Shown here: positions 52,713 through 62,676 of the stretch, piece after piece
Numbering within the stretch: the stretch's first letter is position 1
Layout: the number at the start of each line of letters is the position of its first letter
DNA from: CAWDCV01 sp963728125
Lineage (GTDB): Bacteria > Actinomycetota > Actinomycetes > CAWDCV01
NCBI GenBank assembly: GCA_963728125.1
Contig: CAVSIZ010000015.1
Coordinates: forward strand, 62,001 to 126,000
Length of the DNA stretch: 64,000 nucleotides
Direction of reading: 5' to 3'
The notes under the pieces: generated by a model
The model's input: the letters and a program-made list of their open reading frames with translations, nothing else
The model's database searches: none
Told to the model about the DNA's origin: nothing
Position numbers and translations under genes: made by a program

Positions 52713-53638
52713 TCCGTCCGTGTCCCAGCCCAGCGAGCGGGCCGCGGCTCGGATCCCACCGACGGCAGCGGGGACGCCCAGTCGTCGCGCTCGGCAGTGC
52801 GGCAGCTCGACGGTCAGGGCCGCCACCAGTCTGTCGTGCAATAGCGGGTGGCCGGGATCGAGGACGCGGCCGGTGAGGACGACCTCCGGTCGCTGCAGGT
52901 CGAGCCGCCTGGCCACGGCTTCGGCCCCAGCTGCCAAGGAGTCGGCGACGCGATTGGCGATCTCGGCGGCGATGCCGTCGCCTGCCGCGGCGACCTCCCA
53001 GACATCCGGCGGCAGGAGGCTGTTGCGGCGCTGACGCCACACCTGCTGGCAGTAGGCGTCTACAGAAGCGAGCCCGGAGCGCTGCAACGCGAGCTCAGTG
53101 AGCGCCGTCTCCGGACCGAGGCCCATGTGCTGTGCCGCGATGGCCTTCGCAGCCGCGCGAGCGATGTCTCCACCGGAGCCCCAATCGCCCCGTCCGGCGC
53201 CGATTCCGAGAGTTCGCGTCGTCGTTCCGTTGGCCGACCGGCCGACGACCACAACCCCGGTTCCGGACACGATCGCCACACCAGGACCGTCGTCAGGGCG
53301 CGCGCGAGTGCGAGGAACGCGTCGTTGACGACCAGCGCGGGATCGGGAAAGCCGAGGTCGGCGATGATGCCGCGGTAGCGGATCTCGTCGCTCGGCCAGT
53401 CCAGCGCCGCGAGGCCCCACGCGCTGGCGGCCACGGATTCGGGTGCGACCCCGGCCATCTCGAGTGCCTCGACGGTCGCGCTGCGCAACCGCTCTTGCGC
53501 CTGCACCCACCCGATCGCCTCGTGGTTTGCGCCTCCACCGCGGACGAAGGCCAGCACCGCACCGTGGCGGCCGACGACGATGGCGTCGGTCTTGGTTCCG
53601 CCGGCGTCGACCCCGAGGATCACCTGCGAACAGCTCAC
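52656..53638 (-). pseudogene. BadF/BadG-type sugar kinase (N-acetylglucosamine kinase-like), frameshifted
   Basis: The start frame (GTG 53638) reads QVILGVDAGGTKTDAIVVG, the phosphate-1 motif of the BadF/NAGK group, and DPALVVNDAFLALARA. At the alternating GC run near 53297-53306 one base appears to be lost; the next frame goes on with PGVAIVSGTGVVVVGRSANG and GAGRGDWGSGGDIARAAAKA, the second phosphate and adenosine motifs. Its GTG overlaps the GH4 stop (GTGA), so the two were one operon. Confidence 0.75.
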
Positions 53639-54903
53639 GTGGCGAACGCCGGCAACCACTGCCGGTTCGTCACCAGCAGCTCGTCGAGCAGTCTCGGTGC
53701 CACCGTCGCGTCGGGGCACAGCGGATGAGTCAGCAGCGCCATCCGAGCGGCGCGGACGTCACCCGACACGGCGGCCGCGATCGCGTACCACTCGTAGTCC
53801 TTGATCTGGTTCGCCAACCCCCGCATCGGCTGGGTGAGGGCAGCGGTAGGCCGCGGACGCACCCCCTCCGGTGAGGTCCAGGCGGTCGTCTCGACGACCG
53901 CGTCATCGGGCAGGCGCGGTATCGCTGCGCCGTTGCGGACATTGACCACGTGCAGGCCTCCCGCGCCGCCGTGCAGGTCGGCCGCCAGCGCGGCAGCCGC
54001 GACCGAGAGGACGCTGCTCCTCGGTGCGACAGCAGCGGCGGCGTCCATGTGGTCGATGGATCGGCGTATGTCCGCAGCAGCTCGGCCTCGATGGTCGCCA
54101 CCTCCTCCGCTCGCGTGGGGGAGTTGCGTTGGTGGTCGAGGAGGCGGTCGGTCTCGTAGTAGTACTGCAGGTACGGGTTGAGGATCAGCCCGACGTCGTC
54201 CAGCAGCTCGGTCCCGAAGGGGGCGTCCCGCCCGCTCCGCCAGGCCGTGCGCGCCGCGTCGAAGCATGTCCGCCCGCTAGCGACGACGTCGCGATGCCCA
54301 CGCCAGATGGTTGAGCCCCACGTAGTCCAGATCCACCTGGTCGATCGGCGCGCCGAGAGCTTCCCCCAACTGCGTCCGCAGGATCCACGGGAAGTTGCAC
54401 AATCCGACAACACGCGGCGGATCGCCGACGCCGTACATGAGCAGGGCCTCGGTCACCATCCCCGCCGGGTTCGTGAAGTTGATGAGCCAGGCATCGGGGC
54501 GGGCGTACGTCGCTACGACAGCTTGCACCTCCAGCGCGACAGGGATGGTGCGCAGCCCCTTCGCGAGGCCGCCGACGCCGGTGGTTTCCTGCCCGACGAT
54601 GCCGAATCGGCGCCCGAGCATCTCGTCACCGTGACGTGCCGCCTGACCGCCGACCCGAAACTGGGAGAAGACCAGCGAGGCGTCTCGTACTCCGTCATTG
54701 AGGCGGGTGGTGGGCTCGATGGCGATGTCCATGCCTGCCGCTTCGGACATCCGCGCCACAAAGCCGGCCAGGATGTGCAGGCGATGCTCATCGGGATCAA
54801 TCAGCGACAGGCGGTCGACGGGGAGCTGCGATCGACGGCGCAGGAGTCCGTCGACGAGCTCAGGGGTGTAGGTCGAGCCGGCGCCGACCACGGCCACCTT
54901 CAC
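53635..54903 (-). pseudogene. family 4 glycosidase (6-phospho-beta-glucosidase-like), two frameshifts
   Basis: The first frame (GTG 54903 with GGAGGGG upstream) gives VKVAVVGAGSTYTPELVDGL, LINFTNPAGMVTEALL and VGLCNFPW, hallmarks of NAD- and Mn-dependent GH4 enzymes (the usual CNxP is CNFP here). Frame changes lie near 54275-54300 and 54012-54030. The other pieces are NPYLQYYYETDRLL and LHVVNVRNGAAIPRLPDDAV to the stop. Without repair no enzyme is made. The substrate would be a glycoside or phosphoglycoside. Confidence 0.8.
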
Positions 54904-55240
54904 ATGTCGCCCCTCCATGGCTCGGCTCGCTTGCGCTCCTCGTCGAGATGCCGGATGGTCCGGTGCGCCACCCATTCTCGCCAGTGGGCCGCCAGCTCAG
55001 GCGCCGCGACGATGTGGGCGGCGTCGACGTGGCCTCCGTAGTACATCCTCGTCACGTGGGCGACGTCACCCTTTGTGCAGAGACCGATGACACCGAGAAG
55101 GCCGGATCTCCCAGGCGCATCGAGGTGGGTTGGTCCGCCCACAGGAGACTTTCGATGCTCGATCGCAGCCGGCGGCCGAGCCAGACGTAGTCGCCTGGGG
55201 TTCCGACCGAGACGCAGAGGACGTGGGGAATTCCTGCCAT
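54900..55240 (-). pseudogene. unknown protein ahead of the GH4 gene, frameshifted
   Basis: The first frame starts at ATG 55240 with MAGIPHVLCVSVGTPGDYVW and LRSSIESLLWADQPTSM. A second frame picks up near 55090 with GLLGVIGLCTKGDVAHVTRM and HWREWVAHRTIRHLDEERKR and ends at 54900, in a GTGA overlap with the GH4 start. Together they would make about 113 residues. No family recognised. Its coupling to GH4 and the kinase marks it as part of the same operon. Confidence 0.45.
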
Positions 55241-55383
55241 GGTTTGTCTTTCGCTGCCAGCCCGAGGCGCCCCCCGGGCTCGGGCGTGGGCGAGGGTGCG
55301 TCCCCCTCGCGTCCGGGCGCCGCCGCGAAATGTCAGCGGCGGGCGACCGCGACGAATCTATCGCTTTGTGACGCGATAGGCGG

Positions 55384-55530
55384 TCAGCCCTTGAGGCCGT
55401 TGCTCGCCACCTGCTCGACGACGTACAGCTGCGCCAGCACGAATACCGTTAGCGCGGATCACCGCGATCATCACGCCGGCGAGGACGCGGTTGTGCTGGT
55501 CGACCGCCCGCCCAGGACCGACAGCGTCAA
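55384..55530 (-). pseudogene. C-terminal remnant of a CUT1 sugar ABC permease
   Basis: The minus strand reads LTLSVLGG, then in another frame DQHNRVLAGVMIAVI, then LTVFVLAQLYVVEQVASNGL plus KG and a stop. This is the usual end of MalG-type permeases ('VFLLAQRYFVEGIAAGGLKG'). About 45 codons in three frames remain; the rest of the gene is missing, replaced by plus-strand DNA of a GH43-type protein. An intact gene of this kind lies at 59528. Confidence 0.6.
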
Positions 55531-55531
55531 C

Positions 55532-56095
55532 GCTCGGCGTCGATATCCAGGTTGCCGACCTCTACGTCGACAGCGACACCGCGTCGGTGCTCGTCCGAGA
55601 AGCACCCAGGCGGGACTACATGCTCGAGACCCGGGTGCGGGTCGACATCCCCGACGAGGGCTGCTGCTTCAACTTCGCGCAGGCCGGGATCCTCGTGTAC
55701 GGCGACGACGACAACTACGTGAAGCTCACCAACACCTCGATCTGGAACACCCGGCAGACGGATGGGCCAAGGAGATCGCTCCAGTGCCGGAGGGCTGGGC
55801 GAGGTACGGCAACACCGTCGTCGGTCCGCCGTCAGAGGAGTGGACGTATCTGCGGATCGTCGTGGAGCGACTCACGGTGTGAGCGAGGGAGGCCGGCGGC
55901 GACACCGAGGCTTGTACCGCCCACACCAGCCAGGACGGTGAGACCTGGGTTCGAGGTGGGACGTGGACCCACTCGCTGGGAAGAGACGCGCGATCGGGCT
56001 CGTCGCATGGGTCTCACGGCGGAGTTTCGCCGGCGACTTCACGGCCGAGTTCGACTACGTGCGGATGTCGACGTTGCGACAGCGGCGCGGGCCAC
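55532..56095 (+). pseudogene. ConA-like C-terminal domain of a GH43-type enzyme, broken in several frames
   Basis: Plus-strand frames carry ADLYVDSDTASVLVREAP, RVDIPDEGCCFNFAQAGILV and YGDDDNYVKLTNTSIW, then EIAPVPEGWARYGNTVVGPP, then TSQDGETWVRGGTWTHSLGR, then FAGDFTAEFDYVRMSTLR. This is the concanavalin-like C-terminal domain found on large GH43 or beta-xylosidase proteins. At least three frame changes are needed and no catalytic domain precedes it; it abuts the opposite-strand permease remnant. Confidence 0.65.
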
Positions 56096-56127
56096 TAGCG
56101 CGCCGAGGACGTGTCCGAACGTCGACG

Positions 56128-57068
56128 CTAAGGCGTGGGAGTCACGCCGTCACGCGTCGGTTCTGACAACGTCGGGCGGTCGCCGGTCCAGCTCAACGTG
56201 TCGATGCACATCTGTCGACGCGTTCGGGCGGCGTTCCAGGCGTGGTAGACGATCGCGTCGGTCCCGTCGGGTGCGTCGACGATGCTGCAGTGACCGGGAC
56301 CGAGGACCGTGTCGGGGATGGTCGCGAGGAGCGGCGGGACAGCGGGCTCCGGCTCGCGCCACGGCCCGAGCGGTGACGAGGCCGCGGCGTACGCCACGCC
56401 GTACGTCTCTTCCTGCCAGTTGCCGCCCGAGTAGAAGCAGTAGTAGCGCCCGTCGTGGCGCCGCACGAACGGTCCCTCGAGCGTGTGCCAGTCGTACACC
56501 GAGTCGTATATCGCGCGCTCGCGCTGGAAGATTTGCCAGTCACCGCTCGGCGTCAAGATCGTCTGCGCACGACCGGCCAGCCGCGTCACGTCCGCGAGCA
56601 CGTCGACGGCGAGCATGGTGCCGACGCGGTCGCCCTCGAGCACGTCCGGGCATAGAAGAGGTACCAGGTGCCGTCCTCGTCGAGGTACGGGTGCGGGTCG
56701 ATGGCGAAGCGCTCGTACGGCGTCAGGTTGATCCCCTGGTCACGGAACGGGTCCGCGCGGATCGTCGGCGACAGCGACGCGCAGGTGATGACCGACGATG
56801 TCGTGCCCGACCGAGTAGTACAGGCACCAGCGTCCGTCGATGCGCGCCACCTCCGGCGCCCAGTAGTCGCTTCCGAGTTCAGGCGATACCGGCTCGAGGG
56901 CGCCGCCCACGCGGCGTCCAGGACGTCAGGTCCGGCGAGGCAAGTACCTCGAAGATCCGCCGACCGACGATGCTGCCGGTGCCGTACGCGAGGTACGAGC
57001 CGTCGTCGAGTCGACGCTGCGAACGGGTCGGCGAAGTAGCCGTCGTACACCGGATTGCGGTAGTCCAC
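56128..57068 (-). pseudogene. GH43 glycosidase (arabinanase/xylosidase type), at least four frameshifts
   Basis: GTG 57068 follows GGGAGAGG and starts VDYRNPVYDGYFADPF, with the catalytic base Asp. Further pieces are LDDGSYLAYGTGSIVGRRIF, LGSDYWAPEVARIDGRWCLY, YERFAIDPHPYLDEDGTWYL, YDWHTLEGPFVRRHDGRYYC (catalytic Glu) and VLGPGHCSIVDAPDGTDAI. Frame changes lie near 57015-57030, 56905, 56760 and 56645. The order of blocks is normal and no in-frame nonsense codon was seen inside the blocks. It would cut alpha-arabinosides or beta-xylosides. Confidence 0.75.
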
Positions 57069-57178
57069 GAGATGACCTCTCCCGCCTGTGACGGAAATGA
57101 TGCATTGCTCATCTTGTGTGACATATGCCGCGATGATTCGCTGAATCAGCACACTGATCACCAACGGAGGTGGATCAG

Positions 57179-58503
57179 ATGCCGGACCGTGCAGTAGGTG
57201 GAGCGTCGAGGAGAGACTTCCTGCGCTGGACCATATTGGCCGGCGCAGGCGTGGGTTTGGCCGGGTGTGGCGGCAGCGGTACTCCGCAGGCGGACACCGG
57301 GCCAGCCCTGGACGGCGGCGGCTACACCGGTCCGCGCGTGGAGATCCGCTACTGGCACGGGTTCACCGGCGGCGACGGTCCCGCCATGGCGCGATTGGTG
57401 CAGGAGTTCAACGACTCTCAGGACAACATCCGGGTGCTGGACAACACCATCCAGTGGGCGGACTACTACCAGCGCGTCGTCGCTGCCGTGCACGCGGGCA
57501 AGGGCCCGGACGTCGGCGCGATGCACGTGGAGCAGCTCGCATCGCAGGCCTCGCGGCAGACGATCAGTCCGCTGGACGACGTCGTTGGCGAGCTCGGCCT
57601 GGAGGCGTCGTCCTACCCCGAGCAGGTGTGGGACCAGGGGGTGTTCGGCGATGCGCGGTACGGCATCCCGTTCGACGTCCACTCCCTCGGCTCGTACGCG
57701 AACATGCAGCTGCTGGCCCAAGCGGGGATCACGGCGCAGCCGCAGACCGGGGCGGAGCTGGAGCAGGCGCTCGCAGCCCTCACGCAGGCTGGTGTGAACG
57801 AGCCGTTCTGGGTGCCGAACCGCTGGCCGGCCCACCTGATCTTCCTGTCACTGCTGTGGCAGTTCGGCGGGGAGCCGTACGCCGAGGACGGCAGCGAGGC
57901 GACGTTCGACAGCGAGGAGGGCGTGGCGGCCCTGACCTGGATGACGGACCAGATCGAGAAGGGCTACAGCCCGCCCAACGTCGCGGTCGACTCGCAGTAC
58001 ACCGCCTTCAAGAACGGCGAGGGCGCCTTCACCTGGGACGGCATCTGGCAGATCAACGACGTCGAGTCCACGGACCTGGACTGGAGCCTCGCGCCGGTGC
58101 CCACGATCGGCGAGGAGCCCGCCGTCTGGGCCAACTCGCACCAGCTGGTGATGTACCGCCACCGCACTCCCAACGACGACAAGCTCCAGGCGAGCAAGGT
58201 CTTCATCAAGTTCCTCACCGAGAACTCCGAGGCATGGACGGCCGCCGGCATGATTCCCGCTCGGCGGAGGCGCGGGAGACACCGGAGTTCCAGGAAAGTC
58301 CGCAGGCCGCCATCGCGGAAGCCATCCCGTCGATGCGCTTCCTTCCCGCGATTCCCGCACTCGGCGAGGTGCAGGCGCAAACGCTCGAGATCGGCCTCAG
58401 CAATGCCATCCTCGGGTTGGCGACGCCGGAGGAGGCGCTGCAGGCCGCGGCGGCGCAAGCCACCGCACTCATGCAAGGCAACCTGGCGAAGTTCGGGGTG
58501 TGA
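57179..58503 (+). pseudogene. CUT1 sugar-binding lipoprotein with Tat signal, one frameshift
   Basis: ATG 57179 stands eight bases after GGAGG. The signal RRDFLRWTILAGAGVGLAGC has a twin-arginine motif and lipobox. The extracellular-solute-binding fold follows: VEIRYWHGFTGGDGPAMARL, WADYYQRVVAAVHAGKGPDV and GEGAFTWDGIWQINDVES. Near 58258-58265 a base is missing after GMIPA; the other frame carries EARETPEFQESPQAAIAEAI to the stop at 58503. Because of the shift, the upstream frame runs on into the permease gene. Five bases separate it from the permease ATG. Confidence 0.85.
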
Positions 58504-58507
58504 GGCG

Positions 58508-59509
58508 ATGTCGAACATCGGGGCGCAGTCGACGCAGACCCAGACAGCTGCCGCGGTCGGTGCAGCGGCGGCCGCTCCCACCCGCGCGGCACCCCGGACT
58601 CCGGCGCAGCGAGCCGCTCGGCGGCGGGACTCTCGCGATGCGTACATCTTCCTGGCGCCGTACCTGGTGCTGTTCACCGTGTTCGTCATCGCGCCGGCGA
58701 TCTACGGGATCTGGATCAGCCTGCACGACTACGACTTCACCTTGCCCAACAAGCCGTTCGTGGGGCTGGACAATTACACGGGTCTGATCGGCGGCGACTC
58801 ACCGTTCGCGGCGACGTTCTGGCAGGCGATGCAGGCGACGTGGTTGTTCACGGTACTCGCGGTGCCACTCCTGCTCGTGCTCCCGCTCCTCGTCGCGCTG
58901 GCACTCAACCAGAAGTTCCGCGGCCGTAACGTCTTCCGGGCGATGTACTTCGCCCCCTACGTGCTGGGTGTCGCGGTAGTCGCTGTGCTGTGGCGCTACC
59001 TGCTGGACACCAACATCGGCCTCCTCAACCGCTACCTCGGCGCGATCGGTCTGCCCGATGACATCCCCTGGCTCACGCAACTGCCCTGGGCCTGGGTCGC
59101 GCTGGTCGGCGTGACCGTCTGGTGGACACTCGGGTTCAACACCGTCATCTACCTGGCGGCGCTGCAGGACATCTCGCCGGAGCTGTACGAAGCGGCGCGG
59201 ATGGACGGCGCCAATCGTTGGCAGCGGTTCAGGAACGTGACGCTGCCGGGCCTGCGTCCGGTGCTGCTGTTCATCGTCAGCATCACGATCATCGCCTCGG
59301 TCAACATGTTCGGGCAGTCGTTCCTCATGACCCGGGGGGGCCCGGGTATCGAGACCCGGACGGCGATCTACGAGATCGCGGAGACCGGCTTGCGCCAGTT
59401 CAACTCCGGGGTGGCGTCGGCCATGTCGATGATCTTCACGTTCTTCCTGATGCTGGTGAGTCTCGGCGTCTTCTACCTCTTCCGTGACCGCGACGCGGTC
59501 AAGCGCTGA
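58508..59509 (+). CDS. CUT1 sugar ABC permease, MalF-like
   Basis: 333 residues from ATG 58508 (the open frame extends far upstream only because of the binding-protein frameshift). Six helices: DAYIFLAPYLVLFTVFVIAP start, LFTVLAVPLLLVLPLLVALA, and the EAA loop YEAARMDGANRWQRFRNVTL. The ATPase is not in the window; such systems often use a shared MsiK-like ATPase encoded elsewhere. It would import an oligosaccharide, perhaps arabino- or xylo-oligomers given the GH43 neighbour. Confidence 0.9.
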   Translation: MSNIGAQSTQTQTAAAVGAAAAAPTRAAPRTPAQRAARRRDSRDAYIFLAPYLVLFTVFVIAPAIYGIWISLHDYDFTLPNKPFVGLDNYTGLIGGDSPFAATFWQAMQATWLFTVLAVPLLLVLPLLVALALNQKFRGRNVFRAMYFAPYVLGVAVVAVLWRYLLDTNIGLLNRYLGAIGLPDDIPWLTQLPWAWVALVGVTVWWTLGFNTVIYLAALQDISPELYEAARMDGANRWQRFRNVTLPGLRPVLLFIVSITIIASVNMFGQSFLMTRGGPGIETRTAIYEIAETGLRQFNSGVASAMSMIFTFFLMLVSLGVFYLFRDRDAVKR

Positions 59510-59527
59510 CTCGAGGAGGGAGCGCAG

Positions 59528-60433
59528 ATGGCCACGACCAGTGAGACCACTCAGACGAGCCGCGGGCAGACGCCGCCGGTGCGGACGCCGGACCGGTCCG
59601 CGGACAACGCCCGCACCTTGAAGAAGATCCTGCTGTACGGCGTCCTCGGCGCGCTGACGCTGATCTTCATCAGCCCGCTGATCTACATGGTGTCCACGTC
59701 ATTCAAGACGACGGCGGATGCGGCCGCGCCCACACCCCAGTGGATCCCGGCCAATCCAACAACGGACGCCTTCGAGCAGATCCTCGGCGCGAGCGGTACG
59801 CCGGTCATCCGATGGCTGATCAACAGCGTCCTCGCCGCCGGGTTCAACACCCTGCTGATCCTGATCACCGCGGCGATGGCTGGCTACGCCCTGGCCCGCA
59901 TCGACTTCCCGGGGAAGCGGATCATCTTCGGTGTCATCATCGGCACACTGTTCATCCCGCCGGTCATCCTGTTGATCCCGAACTACCTCATCGTCGGCAG
60001 GTTGGGCTGGCTCGACACCTTGCTCGCCGTCATCGTCCCTGGCGCTGCAGGCGCGTTCGGTGTGTTCTTCCTGCGACAGTTCTTCCTCGGTCTTCCGGTT
60101 GAGCTGGAGGAAGCCGCTTTCATCGACGGTGCCGGCCGCTGGCGGACGTTCTTCCAGGTCGTCCTGCCGCTGTCCCGGCCGGCACTGGTCACGCTCGCGA
60201 TGCTGTCGTTCCTCACCAACTGGAACGACTTCCTCTGGCCGGTCTACGTCCTGTTCTCACCGGAGAACCAGACGCTCCCAGCCGGCTTGTCGACGCTGCA
60301 GAACGCCAACTCGGTTCGCTACGACCTGCTGATGGCGGGGGCCGTCGTCGCCAGCGTCCCGGTACTCGTGCTCTACATCGCTGCGCAGCGCTACATCGTC
60401 GAGGGCGTGTCCAGGGCGGGCCTGAAGGGTTGA
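59528..60433 (+). CDS. CUT1 sugar ABC permease, MalG-like
   Basis: 301 residues with six helices: ILLYGVLGALTLIFISPLIY, then INSVLAAGFNTLLILITAAM, the EAA loop EEAAFIDGAGRWRTFFQVVL and the C-terminus LYIAAQRYIVEGVSRAGLKG. GGAGGGAG precedes the ATG. Intact and co-directional with the MalF-like gene 18 bases upstream. Its end is fused closely to an alcohol dehydrogenase remnant. Confidence 0.92.
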   Translation: MATTSETTQTSRGQTPPVRTPDRSADNARTLKKILLYGVLGALTLIFISPLIYMVSTSFKTTADAAAPTPQWIPANPTTDAFEQILGASGTPVIRWLINSVLAAGFNTLLILITAAMAGYALARIDFPGKRIIFGVIIGTLFIPPVILLIPNYLIVGRLGWLDTLLAVIVPGAAGAFGVFFLRQFFLGLPVELEEAAFIDGAGRWRTFFQVVLPLSRPALVTLAMLSFLTNWNDFLWPVYVLFSPENQTLPAGLSTLQNANSVRYDLLMAGAVVASVPVLVLYIAAQRYIVEGVSRAGLKG

Positions 60434-60447
60434 CCACTGCGGACAAG

Positions 60448-60708
60448 ATGACCGGCGTCTACCTGCCGGGTAGCAACCGGCTCGACATCGATGTGAGCGC
60501 GCAGCTGATCCACCGACAAATCACGCTGTCCGGGTCGTGGGTGACGTCGCTGCCCCGCATGGACGAACTCGTCGAGCTCCTGGTGCGATGGGATCTGCAC
60601 CCGGAGTCGATCGTGACGCATCGGTACGGTCTCGCGGACGCGGGGAAGGCCTATGCGACGGCCGACGCGGGAGCCGGTGGCAAGGTCGCCATCGTCATGG
60701 GAACGTGA
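60448..60708 (+). pseudogene. C-terminal fragment of a zinc alcohol dehydrogenase
   Basis: 86 codons: GVYLPGSNRLDIDVSAQLIH, ITLSGSWVTSLPRMDELVEL, HPESIVTHRYGLADAGKAYA and GGKVAIVMG. This is the last quarter of sorbitol/threonine-type medium-chain dehydrogenases. The zinc-binding GroES-like domain and most of the Rossmann fold are absent. The remnant starts 15 bases after the permease stop, so a deletion removed the front part. An in-frame ATG could give a short peptide, but no enzyme. Confidence 0.75.
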
Positions 60709-60720
60709 GAGGGAGGAACC

Positions 60721-61534
60721 ATGACTGTCACGCCGACTCAGGCGCCGGCGCCGGACATCGAGGCCCTACGCGAGGTTCTCTACCGAGACGGCATCGTCGG
60801 CCTGCCCGGTGCTTTGCCGCCCTCCTGGGCAGACGAGCTGCGGGCGGATTTCGACCGCGCCTTCGCCGCTGCCCGCAGCTATGCCGAAGGCACGATCAGC
60901 CGGGGCCCGAACCGGTTCTACTTCGCCGTCCCTCCCGAACGCATCCGCGGCTTCGTCGCCCTGGTCACCCATCCCCTCGTCATGGCGCTGTCTGCTGCCG
61001 TGTGCGGTCGCGGCTACCAGTTCGTCGAGCTCGCGTTCGACGTACCGCTGCGGGTGCCGTGGACCAGCCGTGGCATCGCGACTTCCGGATGCCCGCCTCG
61101 ACCAGGCAGCACGGCCGTCTCGACTCGCTCGCGTTTAACGCGACCACGGTAGACGTCACGCCTGATATGGCGCCGTTCGAGATCGCCCCCGGAACCCACT
61201 GGGATCTCGGGGACGATTTCGCCCACGGCATGTTCCCGACGGCTTCTGCGACGAGACGGGATGACGAGTTGGGGAGCCGGCGCTATCCGCGGCGTGGCGA
61301 CCTGTCGGCCCGGACCGGGCTCACCGTGCACCGTGGCACCGCGAATCTCTCGCCGCACACCAGGGCGGTGCTGATCCGCGGGTCGTGATCAACGAGGTCG
61401 ATCCGCGGGACATCGAGGTGCTCGCCTCTCCTGTCGCGGACATACCTTCCCAGCTGGCCGAGTCTGGCGAACCACCGCGTTGCACCGGGTCGACAGCTCC
61501 GACCGCTGATCCAGAAGACGACTCGAAGGCGTGA
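60721..61534 (+). pseudogene. phytanoyl-CoA dioxygenase family protein, two frameshifts
   Basis: ATG 60721 (GAGGGAGGAACC upstream) starts a PhyH-type protein: ALREVLYRDGIVGLPGALPP, GPNRFYFAVPPERIRGFVAL. Near 61055-61070 the frame shifts into DQPWHRDFRMP, which holds the iron-binding HxD, FEIAPGTHWDLGDDF, and LTVHRGTANLSPHTRAVLI with the distal His and the 2-oxoglutarate Arg. Near 61375-61390 it shifts again into VVINEVDPRDIEVLASPVAD and ends at 61534. Repaired length is about 270 residues. The substrate is unknown; sugar-cluster PhyH proteins occur. Confidence 0.75.
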
Positions 61535-61548
61535 TGATGGGAGGCAGA

Positions 61549-62676
61549 GTGAAACGGACGGTGGGTCGGCTCGCGGACGGTCGCGAGATTCTCTGGTTCG
61601 ACCGCGACGAGGGCGTCGTGCGCGACACCACGGATCAGCGCAGTCTGCCGCCTACGGCGACCACGTCGCAGATCCGCTATGACGCCGTGCTCGACGAGTG
61701 GGTGGCCATCGCCTCGCATCGGCAGGACCGCACATTCCTCCCGCCGGCGGACTTGTGCCCGCTCTGCCCGTCACGCGAGGGCCGCCTCACCGAGGTCCCA
61801 TCCGACGATTACGACGTCGTCGTCTTCGAGAACCGTTTCCCTTCGTTCTCCACCGACATCATTGGCGTGGAAGCAACCACCGAAGCGGGCGGCCTGTTCG
61901 TCACCCAACCGGGGTTCGGCCGGTGCGAGGTCGTGTGCTTCACCAGCGACCACTTCGCATCGTTCGAGCAGCTGAGCCACGACCAAGTTCGCCTCGTCGT
62001 CGAAGCGTGGGCCGACCGCACCGCCGACCTCAGTGCCCTCGAGCACGTCGAGCAGGTCTATCCCTTCGAGAATCGCGGCATCGAAATCGGGGTGACGCTG
62101 TCGCATCCACACGGGCAGATCTACGCCTATCCGTTCGTCACCCCTCGCACCCGGCGGATGCTGGACTCGGCGCGGCGCTATCGCGAGCGGACCTGGAGCA
62201 ACCTGTTCGCCGACCTGCTCGCTGCCGAGCGCGAGTCGGGCGAGCGTGTGGTGGCGCACAGCGAGCACTGGACGGCGTTCGTCCCGTCGGCCGCGCGGTG
62301 GCCGGTGGAGGTCCACCTGTACCCGCATCGCCGAGTGCCCGACATTCCGGCGCTGACCGATGCTGAGCGCGACGACTTCGCCGAGCTCTACCTCGACGTG
62401 CTGCATCGTCTCGACGGGCTGTACGACGAGCGGTTGCCGTACATCGCGGCATGGCAGCAGGCCCCCGTCCGCACGGATCGGGATCTTGCCTACCTGCACC
62501 TGCAGGTCTTCTCGATACGCCGCGCACCCGGCAAGCTCAAGTACCTTGCCGGCTCGGAGTCGGGCATGGGCGTGTTCATCAATGACGTGCTGCCGGAGCA
62601 GGCTGCACAGCGGTTGCGTGACGTCGACCTGGCGGCGGTGCGCTCACGGGACGAGGGAACGGGAGAGAGCGGGTGA
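61549..62676 (+). CDS. galT: galactose-1-phosphate uridylyltransferase
   Basis: About 375 residues. DLCPLCPSREG has zinc cysteines, VVVFENRFPSFS and GRCEVVCFTSDHFASFEQLS are GalT blocks, and VTLSHPHGQIYAYPF is the active site with the uridylylated His in HPHGQ. GTG 61549 is preferred because GGGAGG lies four bases upstream; the frame is open from 61531. It exchanges UMP between UDP-glucose and galactose 1-phosphate (Leloir pathway). The stop overlaps galE (GTGA). Confidence 0.93.
   Translation: MKRTVGRLADGREILWFDRDEGVVRDTTDQRSLPPTATTSQIRYDAVLDEWVAIASHRQDRTFLPPADLCPLCPSREGRLTEVPSDDYDVVVFENRFPSFSTDIIGVEATTEAGGLFVTQPGFGRCEVVCFTSDHFASFEQLSHDQVRLVVEAWADRTADLSALEHVEQVYPFENRGIEIGVTLSHPHGQIYAYPFVTPRTRRMLDSARRYRERTWSNLFADLLAAERESGERVVAHSEHWTAFVPSAARWPVEVHLYPHRRVPDIPALTDAERDDFAELYLDVLHRLDGLYDERLPYIAAWQQAPVRTDRDLAYLHLQVFSIRRAPGKLKYLAGSESGMGVFINDVLPEQAAQRLRDVDLAAVRSRDEGTGESG

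Noticed and set aside
57170..59509. A single 779-codon frame that looks like a binding-protein/permease fusion
   Set aside because: After residue ~363 the frame turns into Arg-rich nonsense while another frame continues the binding protein; the permease has its own ATG at 58508. It is a frameshift read-through, not a fusion.
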